Below, one piece after another: positions 6,081 to 12,479 of a DNA stretch of 12,479 nt; the stretch's first letter is position 1; each line of letters begins with the position of its first letter. The translations under genes and the position numbers were made by a program. The DNA is from Nitrospinaceae bacterium (GTDB lineage Bacteria > Nitrospinota > Nitrospinia > Nitrospinales > VA-1). Below the pieces are notes generated by a model. The model had not been told where the DNA came from. It searched no databases and was given only the letters and a program-made list of their open reading frames with translations. The stretch lies in assembly GCA_016763735.1 (NCBI GenBank), contig JAESTE010000118.1:1-12479 (forward strand), given 5' to 3'.

Positions 6081-6989
6081 ATGACTCCACCTAAAAAACT
6101 AAAATTTAAAACTCCTGCAAAAATAAATTTGGGCCTGCATATTCATAAAAAAAGAGACGACGGGTTTCACGAGTTGGAGACCTTGTTTCAAATGGTGGCT
6201 TGGTTTGATGAGGTGGAGCTGGAAGAAGCTCAGGAGAATATCGAGTTGTTTTGCGATACTCCGGGTATTCCAAATGATGAGACCAATCTTGTTGTCAAAG
6301 CCGGCAGGCTTCTACAAAATCGTTTTCCCGGCAAATGTGGCGGAGTAAAAATTAAGCTGAAAAAAAATATTCCTTTTGGAGCCGGATTAGGAGGAGGCAG
6401 TGGAAATGCCGCCGGGGTTTTGCTGGCTCTTAATCTGTTATGGAATTTAAAAATACCGCGTGACGATTTGATTTCTATGGCCGCCGAACTGGGTTCCGAT
6501 GTACCCTTTTTTCTGATGTCACCCTGTGCTATTGGAACTGGTAAAGGTGAAATTCTGCAACCCGTTGCGAATCCGATTAGTTTTTATATTTTAATGATTT
6601 ATCCCGGATTTCCCATAGCGACCCCATGGGTTTACAGCAATCTAAAATTGAAGTTGACAAAGTCCGAAAATAATATTAGCATTTTGACAAATTTTATTTT
6701 GCGCTCGGAGTTTGCCCAATTGGGGGCAGCCCTTTACAACGACTTGGAACCCGTTGTATTTAAAAGGTATCCGGAGATCTTGGAGATAAAAGATGAGCTG
6801 CTAAATTCAGGGGCAGAAGGTGCGCTCTTGTCAGGAAGTGGTTCTACCGTCTTTGGAATTTTCGATAATCCCGAAATTGCTAAAAAAGCGTTAGCCAGAT
6901 TTACAGAGGGAAGACACAGGGTGTTTTTGGCTAAGAGCATCAATCGCTTTTCTGAATTTTTTCCTGAAGAAATGATATCGGCTTTTTAA
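6081..6989 (+). CDS. ispE: 4-diphosphocytidyl-2-C-methyl-D-erythritol kinase
   Basis: IspE phosphorylates the 2-hydroxyl of CDP-methylerythritol using ATP, the fourth step of the non-mevalonate (MEP) isoprenoid pathway, in the cytosol. At 302 residues it is near family length. Hallmarks: Pro-Ala-Lys14-Ile-Asn-Leu at the N-terminus with the catalytic Lys, the glycine-rich GHMP ATP loop beginning Pro98-Phe-Gly-Ala-Gly-Leu-Gly-Gly-Gly-Ser and running to about 112, Gly-Ser-Asp140-Val-Pro-Phe-Phe with the catalytic Asp, and the C-terminal Leu-Ser-Gly-Ser-Gly-Ser-Thr-Val-Phe-Gly. All expected residues are present. ATG 6081 lies 2 nt after the LolB-like stop, with no independent ribosome site, suggesting co-translation. 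Isoprenoid output feeds quinone tails, which matches the menaquinone gene downstream. Confidence 0.97.
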   Translation: MTPPKKLKFKTPAKINLGLHIHKKRDDGFHELETLFQMVAWFDEVELEEAQENIELFCDTPGIPNDETNLVVKAGRLLQNRFPGKCGGVKIKLKKNIPFGAGLGGGSGNAAGVLLALNLLWNLKIPRDDLISMAAELGSDVPFFLMSPCAIGTGKGEILQPVANPISFYILMIYPGFPIATPWVYSNLKLKLTKSENNISILTNFILRSEFAQLGAALYNDLEPVVFKRYPEILEIKDELLNSGAEGALLSGSGSTVFGIFDNPEIAKKALARFTEGRHRVFLAKSINRFSEFFPEEMISAF

Positions 6990-6999
6990 CAATGCATTT

Positions 7000-7017
7000 G
7001 TCATTGTGAGGAGCCTT
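7000..7017 (+). repeat. Possible remnant of the dispersed repeat
   Basis: GTCATTGTGAGGAGCC (7000-7015) matches the start of copy B (GTCATTGCGAGCCGC on the minus strand of 552-587) with one mismatch over the first 11 bases, then diverges. It lies in the 90-nt gap between ispE and tRNA-Gln. It may be a decayed copy or chance. Confidence 0.3.
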
Positions 7018-7079
7018 TTCGTCTTTACCCTATGGGGCCTCTAGTGGGCACAAATTTTTAATGGCACGGTTTAACGCCT

Positions 7080-7155
7080 TGGGGCGTCGTCAAGCGGTTA
7101 AGACACAGGTTTTTGATGCCTGCATTCGGAGGTTCGAATCCTCCCGCCCCAGCCA
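7080..7155 (+). tRNA. tRNA-Gln (anticodon UUG)
   Basis: A complete cloverleaf folds by eye. The acceptor stem pairs TGGGGCG (7080-7086) with CGCCCCA (7145-7151). The D stem is GTC/GAC (7089-7091 with 7102-7104). The anticodon stem is CAGGT (7106-7110) with GCCTG (7118-7122), and the loop 7111-7117 has TTG at 7113-7115. The T stem is GGAGG (7128-7132) with CCTCC (7140-7144) around TTCGAAT. The discriminator G is at 7152 and CCA is encoded at 7153-7155. The weak U-A first acceptor pair suits glutaminyl-tRNA synthetase and GatCAB recognition. Only 20 nt separate it from prs, so the two probably share a transcript that is cut by tRNA processing. Confidence 0.96.
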
Positions 7156-7175
7156 ATTTTTTTTGAGGACGAAAA

Positions 7176-8141
7176 ATGTTTTCCAGTGATAACGGGCGTG
7201 TACTGGTTTTTTCCGGTAGAGCAAATCAAAAACTAACGGAAGAAATCTGTAGGTACATGGGTGTCCCACCCGGAAAAACTGTAATTCGTGATTTTTCTGA
7301 TAAAGAAATCTATGTGCGGATCGAAGAAAATGTTCGCGGCGGAGACATTTTCGTTGTTCAGTCTACTTGTTTTCCGGGCAATACCAATTTGATGGAACTG
7401 CTGATTATGATCGATGCTTTGCGTCGCGCTTCAGCAAAAAGGATAACTGCCGTGATCCCTTATTACGGATATGCTCGGCAGGACAGGAAAAACGAACCTC
7501 GGGTTCCTATCACATCCAAACTGGTTGCCGATTTAGTTGTCACAGCAGGGGCAGATCGCGTTTTGACAGTTGATTTACACGCCGGACAAATTCAAGGGTT
7601 TTTTAATATTCCGGTGGATCATCTCTTCGCAATAAATGTTTTGATCGAGTATATCAAAGAGCAAAACTTCGAGAACATGATCGTTATTTCACCGGATGCA
7701 GGTGGCGTGGAAAGGGCTCGCGCTTATGCAAAACGATTAGACTCATCCCTTGCGATTATTGACAAACGCCGGGATATTCCTAATGAAGCCAAGGCGATGA
7801 ATATCATCGGCGATGTAAAAGGGAAAATAGCTTTTATCGTAGACGATATGATTGACACGGCGGGAACACTGATGGAGGCGACCGATGCGCTTTTGGGTGC
7901 AGGAGCAAAAGAAGTGCATGCCTGTTGTTCGCATCCGGTTTTATCGGGGCCGGCGGGAGAGCGTATTGCAAACTCACCTATTAAATCAGTGGTGACAACC
8001 GATACTATTCCCTTGAATGATGAGCTGAAAAAAAACCCTAAGATAAAAGTGTTATCTGTTGCGTCTCTATTAGGAGAAGCAATTTTAAGAATTCATCAGG
8101 AGACCTCTGTCAGTTCCTTGTTCGATTCAACAAAGGATTAA
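7176..8141 (+). CDS. prs: Ribose-phosphate pyrophosphokinase (PRPP synthetase)
   Basis: Prs makes 5-phosphoribosyl-1-pyrophosphate from ribose 5-phosphate and ATP, feeding purine, pyrimidine, NAD, His and Trp synthesis. At 321 residues it is slightly longer than the typical 310-315, with a few extra residues at each end. Markers: Asp-Lys-Glu-Ile-Tyr-Val (42-47), Tyr-Gly-Tyr-Ala-Arg-Gln-Asp-Arg (97-104) in ATP binding, Asp-Leu-His-Ala-Gly-Gln-Ile-Gln-Gly-Phe-Phe (133-143) with the metal-binding His, the flexible-loop Asp-Lys-Arg-Arg (197-200), and the PRPP signature Val-Asp-Asp-Met-Ile-Asp-Thr-Ala-Gly-Thr (222-231). A GAGGA ribosome site (7165-7169) sits 6 nt before ATG 7176, in the narrow gap after tRNA-Gln. 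Class I enzyme, most likely allosterically controlled by ADP and phosphate. Confidence 0.98.
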   Translation: MFSSDNGRVLVFSGRANQKLTEEICRYMGVPPGKTVIRDFSDKEIYVRIEENVRGGDIFVVQSTCFPGNTNLMELLIMIDALRRASAKRITAVIPYYGYARQDRKNEPRVPITSKLVADLVVTAGADRVLTVDLHAGQIQGFFNIPVDHLFAINVLIEYIKEQNFENMIVISPDAGGVERARAYAKRLDSSLAIIDKRRDIPNEAKAMNIIGDVKGKIAFIVDDMIDTAGTLMEATDALLGAGAKEVHACCSHPVLSGPAGERIANSPIKSVVTTDTIPLNDELKKNPKIKVLSVASLLGEAILRIHQETSVSSLFDSTKD

Positions 8142-8189
8142 AACATAGTTCCCCTGCCAGAAAATTTTTTACATTGATCGGAGTTTAGA

Positions 8190-8843
8190 ATGTCAGTTTT
8201 AACAGGAAAAATAAGAGAACCAAATGGTAAATCAGCCGCACGAAAATTGCGTACGGACGAGTGCATCCCCGCAGTGGTATATGGTCTCAATGATAACGTC
8301 AGCTTGTCCGTCAACCCAAAAGAACTAAGCAAATTGATTGAAGCCAAAGGACGCAATGTGCTTATTGAGTTGAAGGTCGATGGCGATAAAGCAGAAAACA
8401 GAAACGTTGTGCTACAAGAATTTCAAACTCATCCTCTAAAGCCAGGCTGGGTACATATTGATTTTCTTGAAATCGATGTGACCAAAAAGATCAAAGCAAA
8501 AATCCCTGTTGTTCTGGTTGGCGTTTCTCTTGGAGAAAAACAGGGTGGACATGTAAACCACATTATCCGTGCTTTGGAAGTTGAAAGTCTGCCGACAGAC
8601 ATTCCCGAAAAAATAGAAGTGAAAATGGATGAGATAGAGCTAAATCAGATGATTCATGTCTCGGACCTGAAGTTGGGTGAATCTGTATCGATAATAAATA
8701 ATCCCAACGATGTTGTGGTGAATGTTCATCTCGAAAAAGCAAAAGAAGACAAACCTGAAGGGGAAGAAGGAGCCGAAGGTGATGCTAATACTCCCGCAGA
8801 CTCCAAAGAGGATGCCGGGAAGAAAGAGGGCGGTAAAAATTAA
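8190..8843 (+). CDS. rplY: 50S ribosomal protein bL25, long CTC form
   Basis: bL25 binds 5S rRNA in the large ribosomal subunit. This is the two-domain CTC/TL5 form of 217 residues, not the roughly 95-residue E. coli form. The N-terminal 5S-binding domain covers about 1-92 (Pro-Ala-Val-Val-Tyr-Gly near 27-32; His-Pro-Leu-Lys-Pro-Gly near 81-86; His-Ile-Asp-Phe at 89-92). The C-terminal beta domain spans about 95-182 and ends in Val-Val-Val-Asn-Val. The last 35 residues are a charged, Glu/Lys/Gly/Asp-rich tail that looks disordered. A CGGAG ribosome site lies just before ATG 8190. It is 48 nt after prs and 2 nt before pth, the usual prs-rplY-pth order. Confidence 0.96.
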   Translation: MSVLTGKIREPNGKSAARKLRTDECIPAVVYGLNDNVSLSVNPKELSKLIEAKGRNVLIELKVDGDKAENRNVVLQEFQTHPLKPGWVHIDFLEIDVTKKIKAKIPVVLVGVSLGEKQGGHVNHIIRALEVESLPTDIPEKIEVKMDEIELNQMIHVSDLKLGESVSIINNPNDVVVNVHLEKAKEDKPEGEEGAEGDANTPADSKEDAGKKEGGKN

Positions 8844-8845
8844 TT

Positions 8846-9403
8846 GTGTTTTTGATTTTAGGCTTGGGCAATCCCGGGCCGCGTTATGAGCTGACACGCC
8901 ATAATGCGGGATTTCTTGTTTTAGATAATCTGGCTGATAAATATAAAATCAAGCTGACTCAACACAAGTTTCGTTCCCTTTATGGAAAAGGGGAAATTGA
9001 AGGGTTTCCGGTTATACTCGCAAAACCGATGACCTACATGAACGAGAGTGGAAAAGCTGTCAAAGCGCTTCTTGCCGCTTTTAACCTTTCCCCGGAACAG
9101 ATTCTGGTAACACATGACGATATTGACCTTCCACTTGGAAAAATAAAGACCAAGCTCAAGGGGGGCGATGGCGGTCAATTGGGAATTAGATCGACTATAG
9201 AAACTTTGCGAACCAGGGAGTTTTATCGGGTGCGTATTGGGGTCGATCGCCCTGAAGATAGAGAGGACATTGTAGATTATGTTTTGTCCCCTTTTACTGA
9301 AGAAGAGTCAGGGCTGTTAAATGATGTCATGAATAAAGCGGTGCAAACGATAGAAGCGGCGCTCAAGGAACTCAATAAACGGAACAACCCTACGGAGGAG
9401 TAA
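8846..9403 (+). CDS. pth: Peptidyl-tRNA hydrolase, with an altered active-site loop
   Basis: Pth cleaves the ester bond of peptidyl-tRNAs that drop off the ribosome, recycling tRNA. At 185 residues the length is normal. Conserved residues seen: Gly-Asn9-Pro-Gly at the N-terminus, Thr-Arg-His19-Asn-Ala-Gly with the catalytic His, Tyr-Met-Asn66-Glu-Ser-Gly, His90-Asp91-Asp-Ile-Asp-Leu-Pro with the catalytic Asp, and Arg-Val-Arg-Ile-Gly. The usual Gly-Gly-His-Asn-Gly loop (E. coli His113-Asn114) here reads Gly-Gly-Gln111-Leu112-Gly, losing both polar side chains. Start GTG 8846 gives the correct Met-Phe-Leu-Ile-Leu-Gly-Leu-Gly opening and lies 2 nt after rplY. The 3' end of this gene carries the ribosome site for hppA. 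Confidence 0.95.
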   Translation: MFLILGLGNPGPRYELTRHNAGFLVLDNLADKYKIKLTQHKFRSLYGKGEIEGFPVILAKPMTYMNESGKAVKALLAAFNLSPEQILVTHDDIDLPLGKIKTKLKGGDGGQLGIRSTIETLRTREFYRVRIGVDRPEDREDIVDYVLSPFTEEESGLLNDVMNKAVQTIEAALKELNKRNNPTEE

Positions 9404-9408
9404 TAAGA

Positions 9409-11484
9409 ATGCTATCGGAACACAAAGGAGAAATAGCCTTCATTGGTTTTGCCATGGTGGCATACCTGGTGATGGCCGCTTTTGATGCATCGCCAAATTA
9501 TGTGTATCTCGCTGTTGTTTTTGGTCTCTTCGGACTCATCATCGCTTGGAAACTTTTTGAAGGTGTCGATGACGCACCAGCGGGAAATGAAAAAATGACA
9601 GAAATCGCCGACGCTATCCATGAAGGCGCCATGGTCTTTCTTTCAAGGGAATATAAAATCCTTGGCTACTTTATCGCAGGAATTTTTCTACTCCTGCTTG
9701 TCCTGATTTCCATGCAAAAAGGGATATGGATTGGATTCTGGACAGCGGTTTCTTATGCCGTTGGTGCAGGTTGTTCTATGCTGGCTGGTTTTTTTGGTAT
9801 GAATGCAGCAACAACAGCCGGTGTTCGCACTTCTCAGGCCGCAGTTGACGGTGGGCAGTCCAAGGCACTTCTCATTGCATTCAATGGGGGTGCGGTGATG
9901 GGACTTTGCGTGGCAAGCCTCGGACTTGTTGGTGTCGGAGGATTATTCCTTCTATTCGGACGCGGAGATTCTTTCATCGTCCTCAGCGGGTTCGCCATGG
10001 GCGCAAGTTCCATTGCGTTGTTCGCTCGTGTGGGCGGTGGCATCTACACCAAAACGGCGGACGTTGGCTCTGACCTCGTTGGTAAGGTAGAAGCAGGTAT
10101 TCCAGAAGACGATCCACGCAACCCTGGCGTTATCGCTGATAACGTAGGCGACTGCGTAGGCGACACAGCAGGGCTGGGCGCGGATATTTTTGAATCTTAT
10201 TGTGGTTCCATGATCGCCGCCATCGTCCTTGGTGCCAGCATGACTACCTTGCGGTTCGAGTATATGGCCTTGCCAATTATGATAGCCATGGTGGGTTTGC
10301 TTGCCTCGGTCATCGGTATTCGTGCCATGACATCCTTGGGAAACATGGACCCTTCAGCGGCACTTAGAAACTGCACGTTTGTCAGTGCCGGTGCCATGTT
10401 GTTCGTAGCATTTTTCCTTATTAAAGTCATGGGCCTTCCTTCAGGCGTATTTATTGCTCTCCTTTTCGGTTGTCTAGCAGGAATTGCTATCGGATTAATC
10501 ACTGAATACTACACAGCCGGCAAACCGGTTATCCGTATTGCAGAAGCGAGCAGTACCGGTGTTGCAACGGTTATGATCACGGGTCTTGCAGTTGCAATGG
10601 AAAGCTGTGTTATTCCTGTCCTGATTTTAGCATTGACCATTTTTGTTAGCGCCGAATCTGCCGGTCTTTATGGAGTCGCTCTGGCGGCAGTGGGAATGCT
10701 GGCAACCGTAGGAATCACCATGTCGGTCGATGCGTATGGTCCGATCGCTGATAATGCAGGCGGGATTGCAGAGATGGCAGGACTGGGAGAAGAAACCCGT
10801 AAAATTACTGACGGACTGGATCAAGTAGGCAATACCACAGCCGCTATCGGTAAAGGATTCGCAATTGGCTCCGCAGCTCTAACCGCGTTGGCTTTGTTTG
10901 CGGCATTCACACAGGCCGCGCATATCGATGCCATTGATATTACCAAAACCCATGTGGTCATTGGTATGTTCCTCGGCGGTGTAATTCCATTTTATGTTGC
11001 GGCACTGACCATGACTTCGGTTGGCAACGCAGCGATGGAAATGGTTGAAGAAATTCGCCGACAGTTCCGCGAGATTCCCGGACTGATGGAAGGTACTGCC
11101 AAACCCGATAGTGCACGTTGTATCGATATCAGCACCAAGGCAGCATTAAGAGAAATGATTGCCCCAGGTGTGGTGGCTTTCCTCAGCCCAGTCATTGTCG
11201 GTTGGATGCTCGGCGCTGAAGCCTTGGGTGGAATGCTGATGGGCGCAACCCTCGTCGGTGTTTTACTGGCGCTGTTCATGTCTAACGGCGGTGGTGCATG
11301 GGATAATGCAAAAAAATATGTGGAAGCTGGCGCATTGGGTGGTAAAGGTTCTGACGCTCACCACGCTGTAGTCGTTGGAGACACAGTGGGTGATCCGCTG
11401 AAAGACACCTCTGGTCCGGCAATGAACATCCTTATTAAATTGATGTCCATTGTGTCGCTGGTGATGGCACCTTTCTTCGTCTAG
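9409..11484 (+). CDS. hppA: Membrane-bound ion-translocating pyrophosphatase (K+-dependent type)
   Basis: An integral membrane pump of 691 residues, about 16 hydrophobic segments, that couples pyrophosphate hydrolysis to export of H+ or Na+. The catalytic core is intact: Gly-Gly-Gly-Ile-Tyr-Thr-Lys-Thr-Ala-Asp218-Val-Gly-Ser-Asp222-Leu-Val-Gly-Lys226, Glu-Asp-Asp-Pro-Arg-Asn-Pro-Gly, Asp244-Asn-Val-Gly-Asp248-Cys-Val-Gly-Asp252, and near the end Gly-Asp-Thr-Val-Gly-Asp-Pro-Leu-Lys-Asp. In the Gly-Asn-Thr-Thr-X-Ala motif the variable site is Ala478 (with Gly481), the mark of the K+-dependent class; the K+-independent class has Lys there. Gate Glu262 sits in Phe-Glu-Ser-Tyr, the position seen in Na+ pumps such as that of Thermotoga. 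Together these favour Na+ (or mixed Na+/H+) transport, not shown directly. GGAGGAG (9394-9400) precedes ATG 9409 and lies within the end of pth. A terminator follows. Confidence 0.97.
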   Translation: MLSEHKGEIAFIGFAMVAYLVMAAFDASPNYVYLAVVFGLFGLIIAWKLFEGVDDAPAGNEKMTEIADAIHEGAMVFLSREYKILGYFIAGIFLLLLVLISMQKGIWIGFWTAVSYAVGAGCSMLAGFFGMNAATTAGVRTSQAAVDGGQSKALLIAFNGGAVMGLCVASLGLVGVGGLFLLFGRGDSFIVLSGFAMGASSIALFARVGGGIYTKTADVGSDLVGKVEAGIPEDDPRNPGVIADNVGDCVGDTAGLGADIFESYCGSMIAAIVLGASMTTLRFEYMALPIMIAMVGLLASVIGIRAMTSLGNMDPSAALRNCTFVSAGAMLFVAFFLIKVMGLPSGVFIALLFGCLAGIAIGLITEYYTAGKPVIRIAEASSTGVATVMITGLAVAMESCVIPVLILALTIFVSAESAGLYGVALAAVGMLATVGITMSVDAYGPIADNAGGIAEMAGLGEETRKITDGLDQVGNTTAAIGKGFAIGSAALTALALFAAFTQAAHIDAIDITKTHVVIGMFLGGVIPFYVAALTMTSVGNAAMEMVEEIRRQFREIPGLMEGTAKPDSARCIDISTKAALREMIAPGVVAFLSPVIVGWMLGAEALGGMLMGATLVGVLLALFMSNGGGAWDNAKKYVEAGALGGKGSDAHHAVVVGDTVGDPLKDTSGPAMNILIKLMSIVSLVMAPFFV

Positions 11485-11508
11485 TGGTTTAAAGTTTTAT
11501 TTCAAAGA

Positions 11509-11541
11509 GATGGGGGGTTTCCCCCCATCCCTTTTTGTTTT
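11509..11541 (+). terminator. Strong intrinsic terminator after hppA
   Basis: GATGGGGGG (11509-11517) pairs perfectly with CCCCCCATC (11521-11529) around a TTT loop, followed by CC and TTTTTGTTTTT (11532-11541 and on). It ends 25 nt after the hppA stop and should close the prs-rplY-pth-hppA transcript. It also excludes the upstream TTG at 11535 as the mqnA start, since that codon lies in the terminator T-run. Confidence 0.9.
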
Positions 11542-11558
11542 TCAGGAGATTATTTAAT

Positions 11559-12368
11559 TTGTTAAAATTTGGCATTCACGATTTCATCAATGCACAACCG
11601 TTACGCGATGCCCTGAAAACTATGGGTGACTGGACAAAGATAGAGATTCATACCGAAACTCCTGCTCACCTTGCCGATCAGCTTAACCGGGGCGAGCTTG
11701 ATCTGGCCATGATCCCCGCCATCGAATATTTGAAACATGCAGATCGTTTGCGTTTACTGCCAGGGGTGTCCATTGCATCAAAGAATCAAGTCGGCACAGT
11801 TTTACTGGTGTCCAAATACCCGCTGAAGACAATCGAATCTTTGGCTATTGATAACCGGTCCCGTACTTCGGTGGCTTTATTGAAACTGATGTTTAAAAAT
11901 GAACTGTCGCCTGATTTGAAATGGGTGGATTGTGATCCCAATCCCGAAAAAATGCTGGAAGAACATGATGCCGCGCTCATCATCGGTGACCCTGCTCTGG
12001 GGTTTAAAAAAGAAGGCACAACAATATACGATCTTAGCGAAGAGTGGTATCAGAGAACGGGAAAGACTTTTGTGCACGCGGTGATTGCAGTCCGAGAAGG
12101 AGTCGAAATTGACGAACGAATTGTAGAAATTTTTCGCGTTGCAAAACAGGAAGGATTGATGAAAATTGCCAGCACGGTGCGTAATCAGGCGCGCCTGACG
12201 GGTTTTCCCGAACCATTGTTACTCGATTATCTGCAAAATAAAATTCGTTATAATTTAGGAGGCGAAGAGTTGGACGGATTGAGCCATTTCCAGTCTCTTT
12301 GCAAATCCGCCGGACTGATAGATAAAAAAACTCCCTTCGATTTCGCTTTCGATGAAGGAACTATTTAA
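11559..12368 (+). CDS. mqnA: Chorismate dehydratase of the futalosine menaquinone pathway
   Basis: MqnA removes water from chorismate to give 3-[(1-carboxyvinyl)oxy]benzoate, the first step of futalosine-route menaquinone synthesis. The protein of about 269 residues has the periplasmic-binding-protein-like fold of the family. It opens Leu-Lys-Phe-Gly-Ile-His-Asp-Phe-Ile-Asn-Ala-Gln-Pro-Leu, has Pro-Ala-His-Leu-Ala-Asp-Gln-Leu and Gly-Glu-Leu-Asp-Leu-Ala-Met-Ile-Pro-Ala near 35-53, then Gly-Val-Ser-Ile-Ala-Ser and Ile-Ile-Gly-Asp-Pro-Ala-Leu. MqnD, the relative, opens differently (Ser-Pro-Cys-Pro-Asn), so MqnA is preferred. I chose TTG 11559 because AGGAGA (11544-11549) is well placed and the family's N-terminal strand begins there; the frame is open back to TTG 11535 but that reaches into the terminator. 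Because a terminator precedes it, mqnA needs terminator readthrough or a promoter I cannot see in the very short gap. Other mqn genes are not in the window. Confidence 0.88.
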   Translation: MLKFGIHDFINAQPLRDALKTMGDWTKIEIHTETPAHLADQLNRGELDLAMIPAIEYLKHADRLRLLPGVSIASKNQVGTVLLVSKYPLKTIESLAIDNRSRTSVALLKLMFKNELSPDLKWVDCDPNPEKMLEEHDAALIIGDPALGFKKEGTTIYDLSEEWYQRTGKTFVHAVIAVREGVEIDERIVEIFRVAKQEGLMKIASTVRNQARLTGFPEPLLLDYLQNKIRYNLGGEELDGLSHFQSLCKSAGLIDKKTPFDFAFDEGTI

Positions 12369-12479
12369 ATCCCCGTGGCTTGCGGCGGGGTCGTTCATTT
12401 CCCGCTCAACCCAAAGATTGCATTAAGAAATCTTTTCCTTTAGAAAACCCTGTTTTAATCAACTTGCCTATTTTAACCA
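12369..12479. other. Downstream non-coding end of window
   Basis: No gene is visible in these 111 nt. Just after the mqnA stop, CCCCG and CGGGG (about 12371-12390) can pair as a 5-bp stem with a 10-nt loop, but no T-run follows, so it is a poor terminator candidate and may be another short dispersed repeat. Confidence 0.4.

Noticed and set aside
7031..7060. GGGGCC...GGGC followed by ATTTTT after ispE as an intrinsic terminator
   Set aside because: Only three or four base pairs form, and the T-run is separated from the stem.
11535..11558. N-terminal extension of MqnA from TTG 11535
   Set aside because: The codon sits in the terminator T-run, and the extension is not part of the family; TTG 11559 has a well-placed AGGAGA.
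1..12479. CRISPR array, prophage, toxin-antitoxin pair or defence system
   Set aside because: No regularly spaced repeats, no integrase or transposase, and every sizeable gene belongs to a housekeeping or common signalling family.

Overview
The window looks like chromosomal core-genome sequence from a Gram-negative, diderm bacterium of moderate, slightly AT-leaning base composition. Three genes carry lipoprotein signal peptides. One neighbour is a LolB-like outer-membrane lipoprotein, and the order TPR lipoprotein / LolB-like / ispE / tRNA-Gln / prs / rplY / pth is one I associate with Deltaproteobacteria-type genomes. The membrane pyrophosphatase and the futalosine-route gene mqnA fit an anaerobe-derived or marine chemolithotroph lineage, such as Desulfobacterota or Nitrospinota. 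That assignment is inference. I see no phage, transposase, CRISPR or plasmid genes.

Left part (1-3000), all genes on the minus strand. A perfect palindrome lies at the left edge, followed by a small DUF4156-type lipoprotein gene (94-438). A gene-free stretch (439-742) holds repeats. Then comes a complete partner-switching module: rsbU-like GAF-PP2C phosphatase (1659-2951), RsbW-like kinase (1078-1521) and STAS antagonist (743-1081). Kinase and STAS overlap by ATGA. Good sigma70-like promoters precede both the phosphatase gene and the kinase-STAS pair. No sigma factor gene is present.

Middle part (3061-6989), plus strand: a DciA/DUF721 protein, a TPR lipoprotein, a LolB-like lipoprotein and ispE, nearly end to end. 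The TPR gene is broken by one in-frame TAA (4744-4746). The repeat phase continues without a gap across it, so this is a nonsense allele, a sequencing error or a readthrough case.

Right part (7080-12368), plus strand: tRNA-Gln(UUG) directly ahead of prs, then rplY, pth and hppA, a strong intrinsic terminator, and mqnA. These supply PRPP, translation factors, pyrophosphate-driven ion pumping and the first step of futalosine-route menaquinone synthesis. PRPP-consuming reactions release the pyrophosphate that the hppA product would use.

I did not find a convincing new biological system. The points most worth checking are the interrupted TPR gene, an unusual substitution in the peptidyl-tRNA hydrolase active site, the likely Na+/K+ type of the pyrophosphatase, the operator-like inverted repeat in the kinase promoter, and a dispersed repeat family in the intergenic regions.
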